Of a stretch of DNA of 64,000 nt, positions 1-8,584 are shown one piece after another. The DNA is taken from the IMG/VR virus record IMGVR_UViG_3300034072_000758, positions 363,030-427,029 of that record. The stretch is one strand, 5' to 3'. The DNA is from a virus. Position 1 is the stretch's first letter, and each line of letters opens with the position of its first letter. Below the pieces are notes generated by a model. That model made no database searches, was not told the DNA's origin, and saw only the letters and a program-made list of their open reading frames with translations. The translations under genes were made by a program, and so were the position numbers.

Positions 1-1
1 G

Positions 2-1333
2 CCCGCCCTTGCCCGTGGTGATTTGCGTTGTATCGGTTCTACGACATATGAGGAATATCGTAAGTTTGTGGAAAAGGACAAGGCACTCGCGCGCCGCTTC
101 AAGAAGCTGGATGTCAACGAACCTACGGTCGAAGACGCTAAGGCGATTTTGAAAGGCTCCAAGAGCTATTACGAGACCTTCCACGGTCTGTACTTCGATG
201 ACGAAGCTCTGGATGCCGCTGTGGACCTCTCACATCGTTATGTGAAGGGTTTCCTGCCCGACAAGGCATTCGATCTGATTGATGACGCTGCGGCTCATAT
301 TAAGCTCTCTGGTAACCTTCGTAATCTGAATGTCGATGACATCGAGGCCGAAGTTTCCAAGACAGCCCGTATTCCCCCGGCGACGGTATCGGAATCGGAA
401 AATCAAAAGCTCGAAAATCTTGAAGGTGATCTTTTGGGCGAAATTTTCGGCCAAGATGCTGCGATCACCGAATTGACCGATTCTATCATCATTTCCAGAT
501 CGGGATTGCGTGAACCCAATAAACCCGCTGCTGCCTATCTGTTTGCTGGACCAACCGGTGTCGGTAAGACCGAAGTAGCAAAGCAACTGGCTCGAACCCT
601 TGGTATCGAACTAGTGCGTATGGACATGTCGGAATATATGGAAAAGCACTCGGTCTCTAAGTTGATCGGTGCTGGCCCCGGTTATGTCGGGTATGGTGAA
701 GGCGGGAATGGATCGGGTAAACTGATCAACGCCATCGACACCACGCCACATTGCGTCCTTTTGATTGATGAAATCGAAAAGGCTCATGCTGATGTACAGA
801 ACATTTTCCTTCAAGTCATGGACAACGCTTCGTTGGAATCGTCTTCCGGTAAGAAAGTTGATTTCCAAAATGTCATTATCATTATGACGACAAATGCCGG
901 ATCGGCCATCAGTGAGAAAAGCTCAATCGGCTTCGGGAACAGCACCAATACGGATAACTCCGGGGAACAAGATAAGGCCATCAAGGCTATGTTCTCTCCT
1001 GAGTTCCGTAATCGTCTGGATGCGATCATTCGGTTCTCCGCTTTGGATGAACGCAACATGGTCAGCATTGCTAACAAATTCGTTGGTGAAATGATCTCTC
1101 AAGCCAAGGTTTCAAAGGGTGTGACGATTACGGTTGCTGATGAAGTGGTATCGTTCTTGGCTGTCAAGGGTTACGACCGCGCATATGGTGCTCGTCCTAT
1201 GAAGCGCGCGATCACCGATTACATCAAGAAGCCTCTGGCGCGTCTTTTGTTGAAGGCAAAGGCTGGGGATCATCTTCGTATCGAATTAAACGAAGTACCG
1301 GTAGTCAAGATTATCGAACAAATTGAGGCATAA
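2..1333 (+). CDS. clpA: ClpA-type AAA+ unfoldase, C-terminal part (5' end outside window)
   Basis: The reading frame is open from base 2, so the gene begins upstream; the TTG at 23 is internal. The protein would be an ATP-driven Hsp100 unfoldase feeding substrates to ClpP. The visible part begins in the D1 AAA module (RCIGSTTYEEY, then ALARRFKKLDVNEP). It continues with a complete D2 module: Walker A GPTGVGKTE, Walker B VLLIDEIEKAH, sensor 1 MTTNAG, arginine finger region FRNRLD and sensor 2 GARPM. An IGF tripeptide (KSSIGFGN) sits where ClpA and ClpX carry the ClpP-binding [LIV]-G-[FL] loop. Docking to host ClpP is therefore plausible by inference. A bidirectional terminator follows. Confidence 0.93.
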   Translation, partial: PALARGDLRCIGSTTYEEYRKFVEKDKALARRFKKLDVNEPTVEDAKAILKGSKSYYETFHGLYFDDEALDAAVDLSHRYVKGFLPDKAFDLIDDAAAHIKLSGNLRNLNVDDIEAEVSKTARIPPATVSESENQKLENLEGDLLGEIFGQDAAITELTDSIIISRSGLREPNKPAAAYLFAGPTGVGKTEVAKQLARTLGIELVRMDMSEYMEKHSVSKLIGAGPGYVGYGEGGNGSGKLINAIDTTPHCVLLIDEIEKAHADVQNIFLQVMDNASLESSSGKKVDFQNVIIIMTTNAGSAISEKSSIGFGNSTNTDNSGEQDKAIKAMFSPEFRNRLDAIIRFSALDERNMVSIANKFVGEMISQAKVSKGVTITVADEVVSFLAVKGYDRAYGARPMKRAITDYIKKPLARLLLKAKAGDHLRIELNEVPVVKIIEQIEA

Positions 1334-1334
1334 G

Positions 1335-1361
1335 AAAGGGGAGCATTGCTCCCCTTTTTTT
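1335..1361. terminator. bidirectional intrinsic terminator
   Basis: A near-perfect inverted repeat, AAAGGGGAGC/GCTCCCCTTT, with a T run on the plus side and A residues on the other. It lies between the convergent clpA and the minus-strand gene ending at 1364. Confidence 0.85.
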
Positions 1362-1363
1362 GT

Positions 1364-1822
1364 TTAACCTACGCACCAACCAAGATTGCGACAAAAGGCG
1401 TATCGCGGAACAGCGCGCGTCATGGCCTCTTCGGCTTCCTTGATTGTATAGTAGGGGTCGGAGTAGTTGTCTGCAATTTCGCCGTCTACACTTTGAAGTT
1501 CGACAACGTGTGAGGCGCGTTTGATGGTGTTGATGCGGAACTCGAAGACCGTTTTGTCTTCGCGGGTCAGAAAGTAATGACCTTCACCGAATGGATAATT
1601 CTTATTGCGATCAACAACGTATTGACCAGCAGCGGTTGGGCGATAGGCGCGTGAGTTAGCCGGGGTCCACACACCCTGAACGCGGACGATTTCTTCGACC
1701 AAACCCATTTCTACCAGCTTCTTACGAGAAGCAACTTTCCAGTTGTGGGGATAACCACCCGAAATGGCCGTTTGCTTGGCGATGTCCAATAGAGCGATGC
1801 GCAGGGTTTCGGTCATTTTCAT
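1364..1822 (-). CDS. hypothetical protein, 152 aa
   Basis: No family recognised. The start at 1822 is supported by AGGAG about nine bases upstream. The protein is mixed alpha/beta and basic at the N terminus. Residues 1-65 (TLRIALLDIAKQTA, then KLVEMGLVEEI) could form a winged-helix-like fold, which is only a guess. It is served by a consensus promoter (TTGACA-16-TATAGT), suggesting early expression. Confidence 0.75.
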   Translation of the reverse strand: MKMTETLRIALLDIAKQTAISGGYPHNWKVASRKKLVEMGLVEEIVRVQGVWTPANSRAYRPTAAGQYVVDRNKNYPFGEGHYFLTREDKTVFEFRINTIKRASHVVELQSVDGEIADNYSDPYYTIKEAEEAMTRAVPRYAFCRNLGWCVG

Positions 1823-1851
1823 ATGAGTGGTCTCCTATATAATATGAAACC

Positions 1852-1879
1852 ACTATAGCATATGTTGTTAGGATGTCAA
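1852..1879 (-). promoter_or_regulatory. sigma70-like promoter, early type
   Basis: On the minus strand TTGACA (1879-1874) is followed after 16 bases by TATAGT (1857-1852). It drives the gene starting at 1822 and overlaps the 3' end of the upstream gene. Confidence 0.7.
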
Positions 1880-2125
1880 GTTACGTAAGAAAGAAAATGC
1901 TTCTTCCTTGGTATTAAACCTACGATTTACTGGTGGATTGTAGAGAGATACGTGTATTAAATTGTCGGAAAACAATCTAACCATACCTCTTCCGGGGAAT
2001 CGACCATTGCCAGCTTGTCTATTGTTCCATCTGGTCTTGTATGGGTACGGAAACTTTCTATAGAAGGTTTCGGTTTGGAGTATTTGCGAGACGGTCTCGT
2101 AAAATTCTTTTTCATCTGTTTTCAT
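1868..2125 (-). CDS. hypothetical small protein, 85 aa
   Basis: No family recognised; basic, with aromatic and Asn/Arg-rich segments. No Shine-Dalgarno is visible. The predicted promoter (TTGACA-17-GACAAT) would start transcription only three or four bases before the ATG at 2125, so a near-leaderless mRNA is possible. Co-oriented with the gene at 1364-1822. Confidence 0.6.
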   Translation of the reverse strand: MKTDEKEFYETVSQILQTETFYRKFPYPYKTRWNNRQAGNGRFPGRGMVRLFSDNLIHVSLYNPPVNRRFNTKEEAFSFLRNLTS

Positions 2126-2135
2126 ATTGTTATAT

Positions 2136-2164
2136 ATTGTCGCTTAGAAAAATCGTTTTGTCAA
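2136..2164 (-). promoter_or_regulatory. sigma70-like promoter
   Basis: Minus strand TTGACA (2164-2159), 17-base spacer, GACAAT (2141-2136). The predicted start of transcription lies a few bases before the ATG at 2125. Confidence 0.5.
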
Positions 2165-2166
2165 CA

Positions 2167-2174
2167 GCTAAATA
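2167..2174 (+). promoter_or_regulatory. late-promoter-like box GCTAAATA
   Basis: The TAAATA core of T4-type late promoters lies five bases before the ATG at 2180. With T4 spacing, the +1 base is the A of that ATG. The first two bases differ from the T4 consensus TATAAATA. Confidence 0.4.
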
Positions 2175-2179
2175 ATCAT

Positions 2180-3016
2180 ATGGCTATTGAAACGTATGGT
2201 TTTTCCAATGGGTCTTGGCGAAAGGCCAAGCAAATCTTTGTCAAATCCGGTGGTAATTGGGTTGACTGTAAGGAAGTGTGGACAAAATCTGGCGGTGTGT
2301 GGAGACAAGTCTTCAAGAAGAACTACCAGTTTATCTACAACATTGGGACTCAATATGATTTCAATTTGCGTAATGCTGCGCTGGCAAACGGTTGGGATGG
2401 TAATACCCCACTCGAAGCCATTCTGACAGTTACGGGAGTTCTGGGGGCGTCCTCTACATCATCTGTGGCATTTAATACCGACAATATTCCTGCCGAATCA
2501 GTCATTTCTCTGACAATTAATTCCGGTTGCTATATTGTAGGCGCTGGTGGTAAAGGCTCAAGTGCCACACAAAGTGGTAATGCGCAGTCTGCTATTACTG
2601 CTACACCGGGCCAAAATGGCGGGCCAGCTATGCGTTTATCGTATCCAGTGTCGATCATTAATAATGGAACCATCGGTGGCGGAGGCGGCGGTGGCGGAGG
2701 CTATAGAGAACTTTTTGGTAAAGCTTTTCAAAGGTACTATCCCGGAGGCGGAGGCGCAGGATCGGTCGGCGGCGCTGGCGGTACATATTCGGGTGGTGGC
2801 GGGTCTGCGACCGGCCAACAAGGGTCAACGACTTCGGGTGGTCAAGGCGGAACCATTGCTGGAACTGGTGGTCGCGGCGGCGATCTGGGCCAACAAGGGG
2901 CTATGCCAAGTGGCGCATCGGCGACATATTTCCCCGGCTCACCCGGCAATGCCATAGAAGGTGGTAGTTATGCCAATTTCTTGGTATACGGAAGCGTGTT
3001 GGGCGCTATAGTTTAA
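2180..3016 (+). CDS. glycine-rich tail-tip adhesin / tail fibre protein
   Basis: Probable receptor-binding tail tip. The N terminus (about residues 1-50) has paired motifs KSGGNWVDCKEVWTKSGGVW typical of phage fibre attachment domains. The C-terminal half is dominated by glycine runs (GGGGGGGG, GGGGAGSVGGAGG), as in T4-type gp38 adhesins and other polyglycine-loop tips. The ATG at 2180 is chosen because the upstream in-frame extension covers the promoter region of the divergent gene. It starts the tail-fibre module and overlaps the 3' end of the antisense nucleotidyltransferase gene by 11 bases. Confidence 0.75.
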   Translation: MAIETYGFSNGSWRKAKQIFVKSGGNWVDCKEVWTKSGGVWRQVFKKNYQFIYNIGTQYDFNLRNAALANGWDGNTPLEAILTVTGVLGASSTSSVAFNTDNIPAESVISLTINSGCYIVGAGGKGSSATQSGNAQSAITATPGQNGGPAMRLSYPVSIINNGTIGGGGGGGGGYRELFGKAFQRYYPGGGGAGSVGGAGGTYSGGGGSATGQQGSTTSGGQGGTIAGTGGRGGDLGQQGAMPSGASATYFPGSPGNAIEGGSYANFLVYGSVLGAIV

Positions 3017-3842
3017 TAAACTCTTGTCCCAGAAACTCGTTTACCTCTACCTTGATGCGTTCTATTTGCTCGTCAGAAAAATTAATACCTTGTAGAATAG
3101 ACTGGTTGTGTTGAGTAATAGTTTCGCCTCGATCTCCCGAATATCGGTCCTCTCGCTTCATATCTGAAATGAAATAAAGAAGTTCGGATAAGCTCATAGT
3201 TTTTCCATGAACGTGTGCCTGTAAATATCCTTCATCGCTTCGAGAATAATATACGCGCTTGTCATCCAACTTGGCCGTGATCATGATGTCATCGTGTGAG
3301 CCTAGTTGATTTAAAGTCGTAGGGACAAACCCATAACGTAAATATTTGGCAACACGAAACATTTGTGTCGGGCGGGTTGGCCGCAATACTTTGTTCCAGA
3401 GATCACTCAACGACTCAGGATCGATGTAATATATTCCATCGTTATCCATAGCAAATTGACACACTGATAAATCGAAGTCTTGTAGCAGGGCTACGATAGA
3501 TTCAAATTCTTTGTGAACAACATTTACCGGAATGTTTTGTCCGTCGATTTGAATTTTAAACATTGTGCCATTTGAAGTCTTATAGTCGGCTTGCCCTTTA
3601 TGGTCGTAAATATACTTCATGACAAAATCAAATGTCTCTTTGTTTCGACAAAATATATCTATGTCACCGTTAGTAAGCTCGACATATTCCTTTCCAATTA
3701 ATTTTCGAACAAAGCCCCCGGCAACCCAAGGACCATGTTCTATACTTAAGAACGGGAAGTATTTGCTGATTTTTTTCAGCAACTCGAAGTTTAGGTCCAA
3801 AGACGAATATTTGTATAAATATGTATGATTTTGGAGGTTCAT
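3006..3842 (-). CDS. nucleotidyltransferase-fold protein (poly(A) polymerase/CCA-adding head-like)
   Basis: Near residues 35-65 there is WVAGGFVRKLIG followed by NGDIDIF. This is the GG...DxD signature of the polymerase-beta nucleotidyltransferase superfamily, in the arrangement used by class II CCA-adding enzymes and poly(A) polymerases. The length (278 aa) is short for a full CCA-adding enzyme and no tail domain is recognised. Start taken at the ATG at 3842, inside the start region of the divergent fibre gene; a GTG 12 codons upstream is possible. It sits antisense within the tail-fibre module. Substrate unknown; tRNA 3'-end work is conceivable because many window tRNAs lack an encoded CCA. 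Confidence 0.65.
   Translation of the reverse strand: MNLQNHTYLYKYSSLDLNFELLKKISKYFPFLSIEHGPWVAGGFVRKLIGKEYVELTNGDIDIFCRNKETFDFVMKYIYDHKGQADYKTSNGTMFKIQIDGQNIPVNVVHKEFESIVALLQDFDLSVCQFAMDNDGIYYIDPESLSDLWNKVLRPTRPTQMFRVAKYLRYGFVPTTLNQLGSHDDIMITAKLDDKRVYYSRSDEGYLQAHVHGKTMSLSELLYFISDMKREDRYSGDRGETITQHNQSILQGINFSDEQIERIKVEVNEFLGQEFIKL
3814..3821 (+). promoter_or_regulatory. T4-like late promoter TATAAATA
   Basis: A perfect TATAAATA 20 bases upstream of the fibre gene at 3841/3844. With T4 spacing, transcription would start about 3827 and leave GGAGG (3833-3837) in the leader. Confidence 0.7.
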
Positions 3843-3843
3843 G

Positions 3844-5736
3844 ATGCCGAGCGTAAATAAGAGTCGTGTGAAGACCACGGGGAAAGGTGAAATATACTAT
3901 GCCGACGAAGATACACTGTCAACGTCGAATGTAGCAACCCCAACGGAAGAAGGGGACACACAAACGTATTTCCTGAGCGGGGATAACATCGGCTATGGTC
4001 ATGGTATTTTTGCTGGCGTCAATGGCGATGAATCTAATACTATCATGGAGTTCAAGTCTCTCGTAGCAGGGACCGGTATTTTCCTGACTTCGACCGATTC
4101 GGTTATTACGATCTCCACAACGTCAAATACGATTGGAAATGGATCATCTATCGCAAATGGTCTTATGCTTCCCCTCGGAAACACAAATTTTGCTGGCGGC
4201 GCGGTCAATCTTACCGAGAATATGGACACCACATCGGCCATAAACGATATTAATAAGCTTCTGGGTCTTCTTGTTCCACCAGCACCTACCGCATTCCCTA
4301 ACGCCGCGCTGACTATTGCTAACCTGAACGGTAATCAACCTCTTTTGGCTGCTGCGGTTCCAAACAACACAGACTCCGGTGCTCCTGCTGCCGGTAACGC
4401 AGTCAACCGCGTGTCTGGTCTGGTTGTTAGTTCGAATAATTTCAACGACATTGGCCCGGTATCCAACGGTACATTGAGCCTGATGTTGAACGATTCCCCG
4501 GCCTCGATCATTACTCTGGACGGCAACGCTCATTCGGTTACAGGTCTGGTCGTAAGTGATCTTAAGAATTTCCCAGCGAACGTGGCTGGTTTCTGGAAAT
4601 CGATGGATGTTGCGGTAGTGAACCGTTCGGTATCTGCTGGTGTTAACAAAATGAAAATTGTTCACTCTGCTGCTGGTAACACCAATAACGTTTATTTCGT
4701 TACGGATACAATGACTTCTACTCCAAATCTGGTTTCGACCGGTTTGGCTCAAGCATCGGCTGGTACGTTTGCTTATTCTTCGGGTGTTCCACATTACGGA
4801 ACTGGCGGGCAACTGATCGTTCAAGGTTCGATTACTAACCTTGCTGGTAATACTTACTATGGTGGCTCTGATCCCCTGTCGGTTTCGGGTACAAATAGTA
4901 TTATAAATGCTCAATCATTTACATATTCGAATTTAGGTATCAATACACCTATCGCAAAAGATACAACCGCCGCTACACCAATTACTTCGATTTTGGTGAA
5001 CGTGGATGGTTCTGTCCATGATGTTGGTTTGGTCCAAGGCATCGTTAAAAATGTTAACGGTCAATCGAGTGCTACGAACTTAGCTAACACAAAGATTTTG
5101 GTTAAGCGTGGATCAGCTTCGTCAACTCGTATTGATGAAATGGCTGTGCCGGTTACAGGTCTCGGTAATAATCCAAACGCCAATTCGGCGGTTCGTGTTT
5201 CGATCCTCAGCAACTCCGATACCCCAGCGGCCTCTCATGGTACATGGGCCTCGAACGCGACTCTGGTTAATTACGAAGCTGCTGTTGTTGGTGGTATTCT
5301 GGCTCATGACCAAACCGATTATTCAGTTGGTTTCTTACCCGTTGGACCGAACTTGTCTTCGGGAAGAAACGGAACACAGTATGCCACATTTGCGTTCAAC
5401 AGAGCCGTAGTATCGCAGTTCAAGATCAACGTAATTGGCACATATTCGGGATGCTGGGTGAAACTGCCGGGTGTTTCGGATAGTGGCTCTATTTCACCAA
5501 ACTCCGCAAATGGTTGGTGGAATGCTTTCCTCCCATACAACGGTGCTGGTGTACCGGGCAACATTTCTGACTCGTCGGCTGGTATCGCAGTCGGTTCAGT
5601 GATGAGCGGCGCGTCGGGTTCCTACAATGTGACCTTCGGCCCACAATCGTCAACAAATTCTATCGGTAATATTATTCTGGTCCGTTTTAAACTGACAGCC
5701 GGTCAAAAAATAACAGCTTTGAGCTTCACAAACTAA
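3844..5736 (+). CDS. virion structural / tail fibre protein, 630 aa
   Basis: Large Ser/Thr/Asn/Gly-rich protein made of beta-strand-like segments (for example TYFLSGDNIGYGHGIF and SVITISTTSN), as expected for fibre or baseplate decoration proteins. No catalytic motif seen. GGAGG is six bases before the ATG at 3844 and three before that at 3841, so 3844 is preferred. Driven by the perfect late promoter at 3814. It begins a run of four large co-oriented fibre genes. Exact position in the virion is unknown. Confidence 0.7.
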   Translation: MPSVNKSRVKTTGKGEIYYADEDTLSTSNVATPTEEGDTQTYFLSGDNIGYGHGIFAGVNGDESNTIMEFKSLVAGTGIFLTSTDSVITISTTSNTIGNGSSIANGLMLPLGNTNFAGGAVNLTENMDTTSAINDINKLLGLLVPPAPTAFPNAALTIANLNGNQPLLAAAVPNNTDSGAPAAGNAVNRVSGLVVSSNNFNDIGPVSNGTLSLMLNDSPASIITLDGNAHSVTGLVVSDLKNFPANVAGFWKSMDVAVVNRSVSAGVNKMKIVHSAAGNTNNVYFVTDTMTSTPNLVSTGLAQASAGTFAYSSGVPHYGTGGQLIVQGSITNLAGNTYYGGSDPLSVSGTNSIINAQSFTYSNLGINTPIAKDTTAATPITSILVNVDGSVHDVGLVQGIVKNVNGQSSATNLANTKILVKRGSASSTRIDEMAVPVTGLGNNPNANSAVRVSILSNSDTPAASHGTWASNATLVNYEAAVVGGILAHDQTDYSVGFLPVGPNLSSGRNGTQYATFAFNRAVVSQFKINVIGTYSGCWVKLPGVSDSGSISPNSANGWWNAFLPYNGAGVPGNISDSSAGIAVGSVMSGASGSYNVTFGPQSSTNSIGNIILVRFKLTAGQKITALSFTN

Positions 5737-5746
5737 GGGAATATAA

Positions 5747-8569
5747 ATGCCAATAAACGATTCTGAAAAATTAGACTATCTCTGGAAGAAGATTGGTTAT
5801 GGAGCCGCGAAGACCGCTAACTCAGCATTGAAATATGCGACCAACGAACGTCTTTCTTCCCCATTGACCGTTTTCTCGAATAATATCTGGTCAGATGCGC
5901 AATCACTCCCAGAAGTTCCAAGCACATCGGAGACTGCTTATAGCAAGCCGTATATTGGCGCTAATCGCATCCGTATGTCCCCGGATACAACATCGCCTTC
6001 AAACCAAACATGGATTGCTGCCTCCACGTTCGGAAACATCGATACTCGTTTGACAGACTTCATCCCGCCAACAGTATTTGGTGACGGTTATTTGGTTCAA
6101 GTCTACATAGGTGATCCTAATGTCGGTCCAGCGGCTCGTATCTTCCCAGATACTACAAATGAAGAATATTACTTCGATTATGATGCTGGTGTATTAATTT
6201 TCTTAACTACTATTCCGGGTTCGAAGGCGGCGACTATTGGTTCCGGTAACGTATCCATTTCTACACACGGTATCTATATCAATGCTCACCAATACATTGG
6301 TAACAAAGGCGTAGGTTCGGGCGGTGGCGGAAATTACGTATATCGTACTGGCGACACTATGAATGGTGCTCTGGCATTTGACGATTCTAGTTTCGATACT
6401 GTCAAGTTCCGCCAAGCCAATGTCGGAAATTATGAATTTGGTATGGGTCTGGAAAATGGCAATCTCGTCATTTATGGTCCAAAGAACGTATCAAATGGTA
6501 AGGTTTCCATTGGTCACCGAGATCAAAACGATGTTCTCACCACTGATCTGAGTATTGACTCGAATGGTGTTGTTACTATCGGTGGTACAGATGACGCTTA
6601 TGTTCTTACTCAACACGGCAAGAGACTTGTTCTCGGTCATGAGGACAATGGTGTTACTTATGAGCGCGTAACCGTTGATGCTAATGGTGTTCTCTTTGTT
6701 GGAAGCAACATAGTATATCACACCGGCAACTTGAATATGAGCAACGGTGGTAGTAGCAATGGTGCGGGTATTCAATCGGCTGTAGTCGATGGTAACGGCG
6801 ACCTGATCATTACCCTGACCGATCTCACAACAATCAATGCGGGCCACGTAGTTGGTGCCAATGGTGCTCAAGGTCCACAGGGACCAATTGGTAACACCGG
6901 CCTCCAAGGACCAATCGGCAACACCGGTCTTCAAGGGCTTCCGGGTATCGCAGGTACGAATGGAACTTCGATTAATAGCACTTTGGTCAACGGTAACGGT
7001 GACCTGATCATCACCTATTCTAATGGCGCTACAGCCAATGCCGGACATGTGGTAGGGGCTGCTGGTGCCAACGGGGCTGCTGGTGTTAATGGCGCAAATG
7101 GTATCTCTATCGTGAATGCTACGCTGACATTGGGTAGCTTGTTCCTGACATATTCGAACGGACTCACATCAAATGTTGGTTATGTTCAAGGTCCAGCCGG
7201 GGCGAATGGTGCTACTGGCGCAAACGGATCGACTGGCGCAGCAGGAGCGAATGGTATCTCGGTGGTTTCTGCGAATATTTCATCGGGCTATCTGAATCTG
7301 ACATATTCTAACGGCGTCATTTCAAACGTGGGGTATGTTGTTGGCCCACAAGGTCTTCAAGGTCCAGCCGGGGCGAATGGCGTTGCGGGTGCTAACGGGG
7401 TAGCTGGCGCTAATGGTGTAAACGGTACAGATGGTATCGACGGTATCTCTATCAGCAACGCAGTCGTTAACGGCTCTGGCGATCTTATCATCACTTATTC
7501 GAATGGGACTACGGCCAATGCTGGACACGTAGTTGGTTCAGGCAGCGGTGGAAACGCGGTTTCGATTAGCAACGCGGTTGTAAATGGCTCTGGTGACCTG
7601 ATCATCACCTATTCCAACGGTGCTACCGCCAATGCTGGTCACGTAGTTGGTGCTGCTGGCGCTAATGGCGCGGCGGGTGCTAACGGCGTAAATGGCGCAA
7701 ACGGAGTGAACGGAGCTAATGGTGTAGACGGAGTAGGTATTGTATCTGCGAATGTTCTATCTGGTTATCTGACCTTTACTCTCTCAAACGGTGCTACCGC
7801 CAATGCTGGGTACGTCATGGGTGCCAACGGCGTGAACGGAGCTAATGGTGCCGCTGGGGCTAACGGTGTGGCAGGTGCTAATGGCGTTGCTGGGGCTAAT
7901 GGTATATCTATCACTAATGCTGTTGTGAATGGCTCCGGTGACCTGATTATCACCTATTCTAATGGAACAATTGCTAATGCTGGTCACGTAGTTGGTTCCG
8001 GGGGTGGCAACGGTGGTACAATTGCTACCAGCTATAACGGAAACACGGTCGTTGCTTCGACCACAACTATCAATTTGATCAGTGCTGGTATTCAAGGAGC
8101 CGCCGCATCGTTGACAGACGGTGGAAGCGGTATTGCGAACCTGAGTGTTCCTAACAGAACAGAATATGTTGTTCTCAAGTATTCTGGCGGTAACAGCGGC
8201 ACATTGAATTTGGCCGATGCTGTTTATGCTAATACTTCTGGCGTAACTGCGATTATTGATGTTGGTAACTCTTCCTCGGTTGTCGGTTTTGTATTTGGTA
8301 GTCAGTATACACACCCTCCATCAAGCATCACGATCTACGGTCAATCGTCATTTGCCAATAACAATTGGGTAGTCAAGTCTCTGGCCACCGAAATTGCTAC
8401 AAGGTCGTTTGCCAACGTTGCGGGTACAAGCACGGCTCCGCTGTTGTTTGGTGCTTTTGGTGGTGGAAACACAACGCTCAGATTACAATTGTCGAAAACT
8501 GACACAGGAACGGACTCCGCGCCGGGTATCGGTAATCGTCCGTTCTGTGGAATTGTGTTCCGTTTCTAA
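5747..8569 (+). CDS. collagen-like tail fibre protein
   Basis: 940 aa. Residues 1-200 form an attachment-like region. From about residue 340 to 755, a 30-residue module containing GDLIITYSNG...NAGHVVG occurs eight times with variation. The copies are separated by Gly-X-Y collagen-like stretches (GPQGPIGNTGLQGPIGNTG and GANGVNGANG types). Such triple-helical segments make trimeric, flexible fibre shafts. The C terminus (about 790-940) is non-repetitive and may be the tip. The ATG follows the upstream stop by ten bases with AGGGA as ribosome-binding site. Confidence 0.85.
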   Translation: MPINDSEKLDYLWKKIGYGAAKTANSALKYATNERLSSPLTVFSNNIWSDAQSLPEVPSTSETAYSKPYIGANRIRMSPDTTSPSNQTWIAASTFGNIDTRLTDFIPPTVFGDGYLVQVYIGDPNVGPAARIFPDTTNEEYYFDYDAGVLIFLTTIPGSKAATIGSGNVSISTHGIYINAHQYIGNKGVGSGGGGNYVYRTGDTMNGALAFDDSSFDTVKFRQANVGNYEFGMGLENGNLVIYGPKNVSNGKVSIGHRDQNDVLTTDLSIDSNGVVTIGGTDDAYVLTQHGKRLVLGHEDNGVTYERVTVDANGVLFVGSNIVYHTGNLNMSNGGSSNGAGIQSAVVDGNGDLIITLTDLTTINAGHVVGANGAQGPQGPIGNTGLQGPIGNTGLQGLPGIAGTNGTSINSTLVNGNGDLIITYSNGATANAGHVVGAAGANGAAGVNGANGISIVNATLTLGSLFLTYSNGLTSNVGYVQGPAGANGATGANGSTGAAGANGISVVSANISSGYLNLTYSNGVISNVGYVVGPQGLQGPAGANGVAGANGVAGANGVNGTDGIDGISISNAVVNGSGDLIITYSNGTTANAGHVVGSGSGGNAVSISNAVVNGSGDLIITYSNGATANAGHVVGAAGANGAAGANGVNGANGVNGANGVDGVGIVSANVLSGYLTFTLSNGATANAGYVMGANGVNGANGAAGANGVAGANGVAGANGISITNAVVNGSGDLIITYSNGTIANAGHVVGSGGGNGGTIATSYNGNTVVASTTTINLISAGIQGAAASLTDGGSGIANLSVPNRTEYVVLKYSGGNSGTLNLADAVYANTSGVTAIIDVGNSSSVVGFVFGSQYTHPPSSITIYGQSSFANNNWVVKSLATEIATRSFANVAGTSTAPLLFGAFGGGNTTLRLQLSKTDTGTDSAPGIGNRPFCGIVFRF

Positions 8570-8571
8570 GG

Positions 8572-8579
8572 CATAAATA
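8572..8579 (+). promoter_or_regulatory. late-promoter-like box CATAAATA
   Basis: Lies five bases upstream of the ATG at 8585. T4 spacing places +1 exactly on the A of that ATG, predicting a leaderless late transcript. Confidence 0.45.
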
Positions 8580-8584
8580 TACTA

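Noticed and set aside
6763-8010. Repeat array as CRISPR or satellite
   Set aside because: The repeats are in frame and encode a collagen-like fibre; no palindromic short repeats or spacers. No CRISPR array seen in the window.
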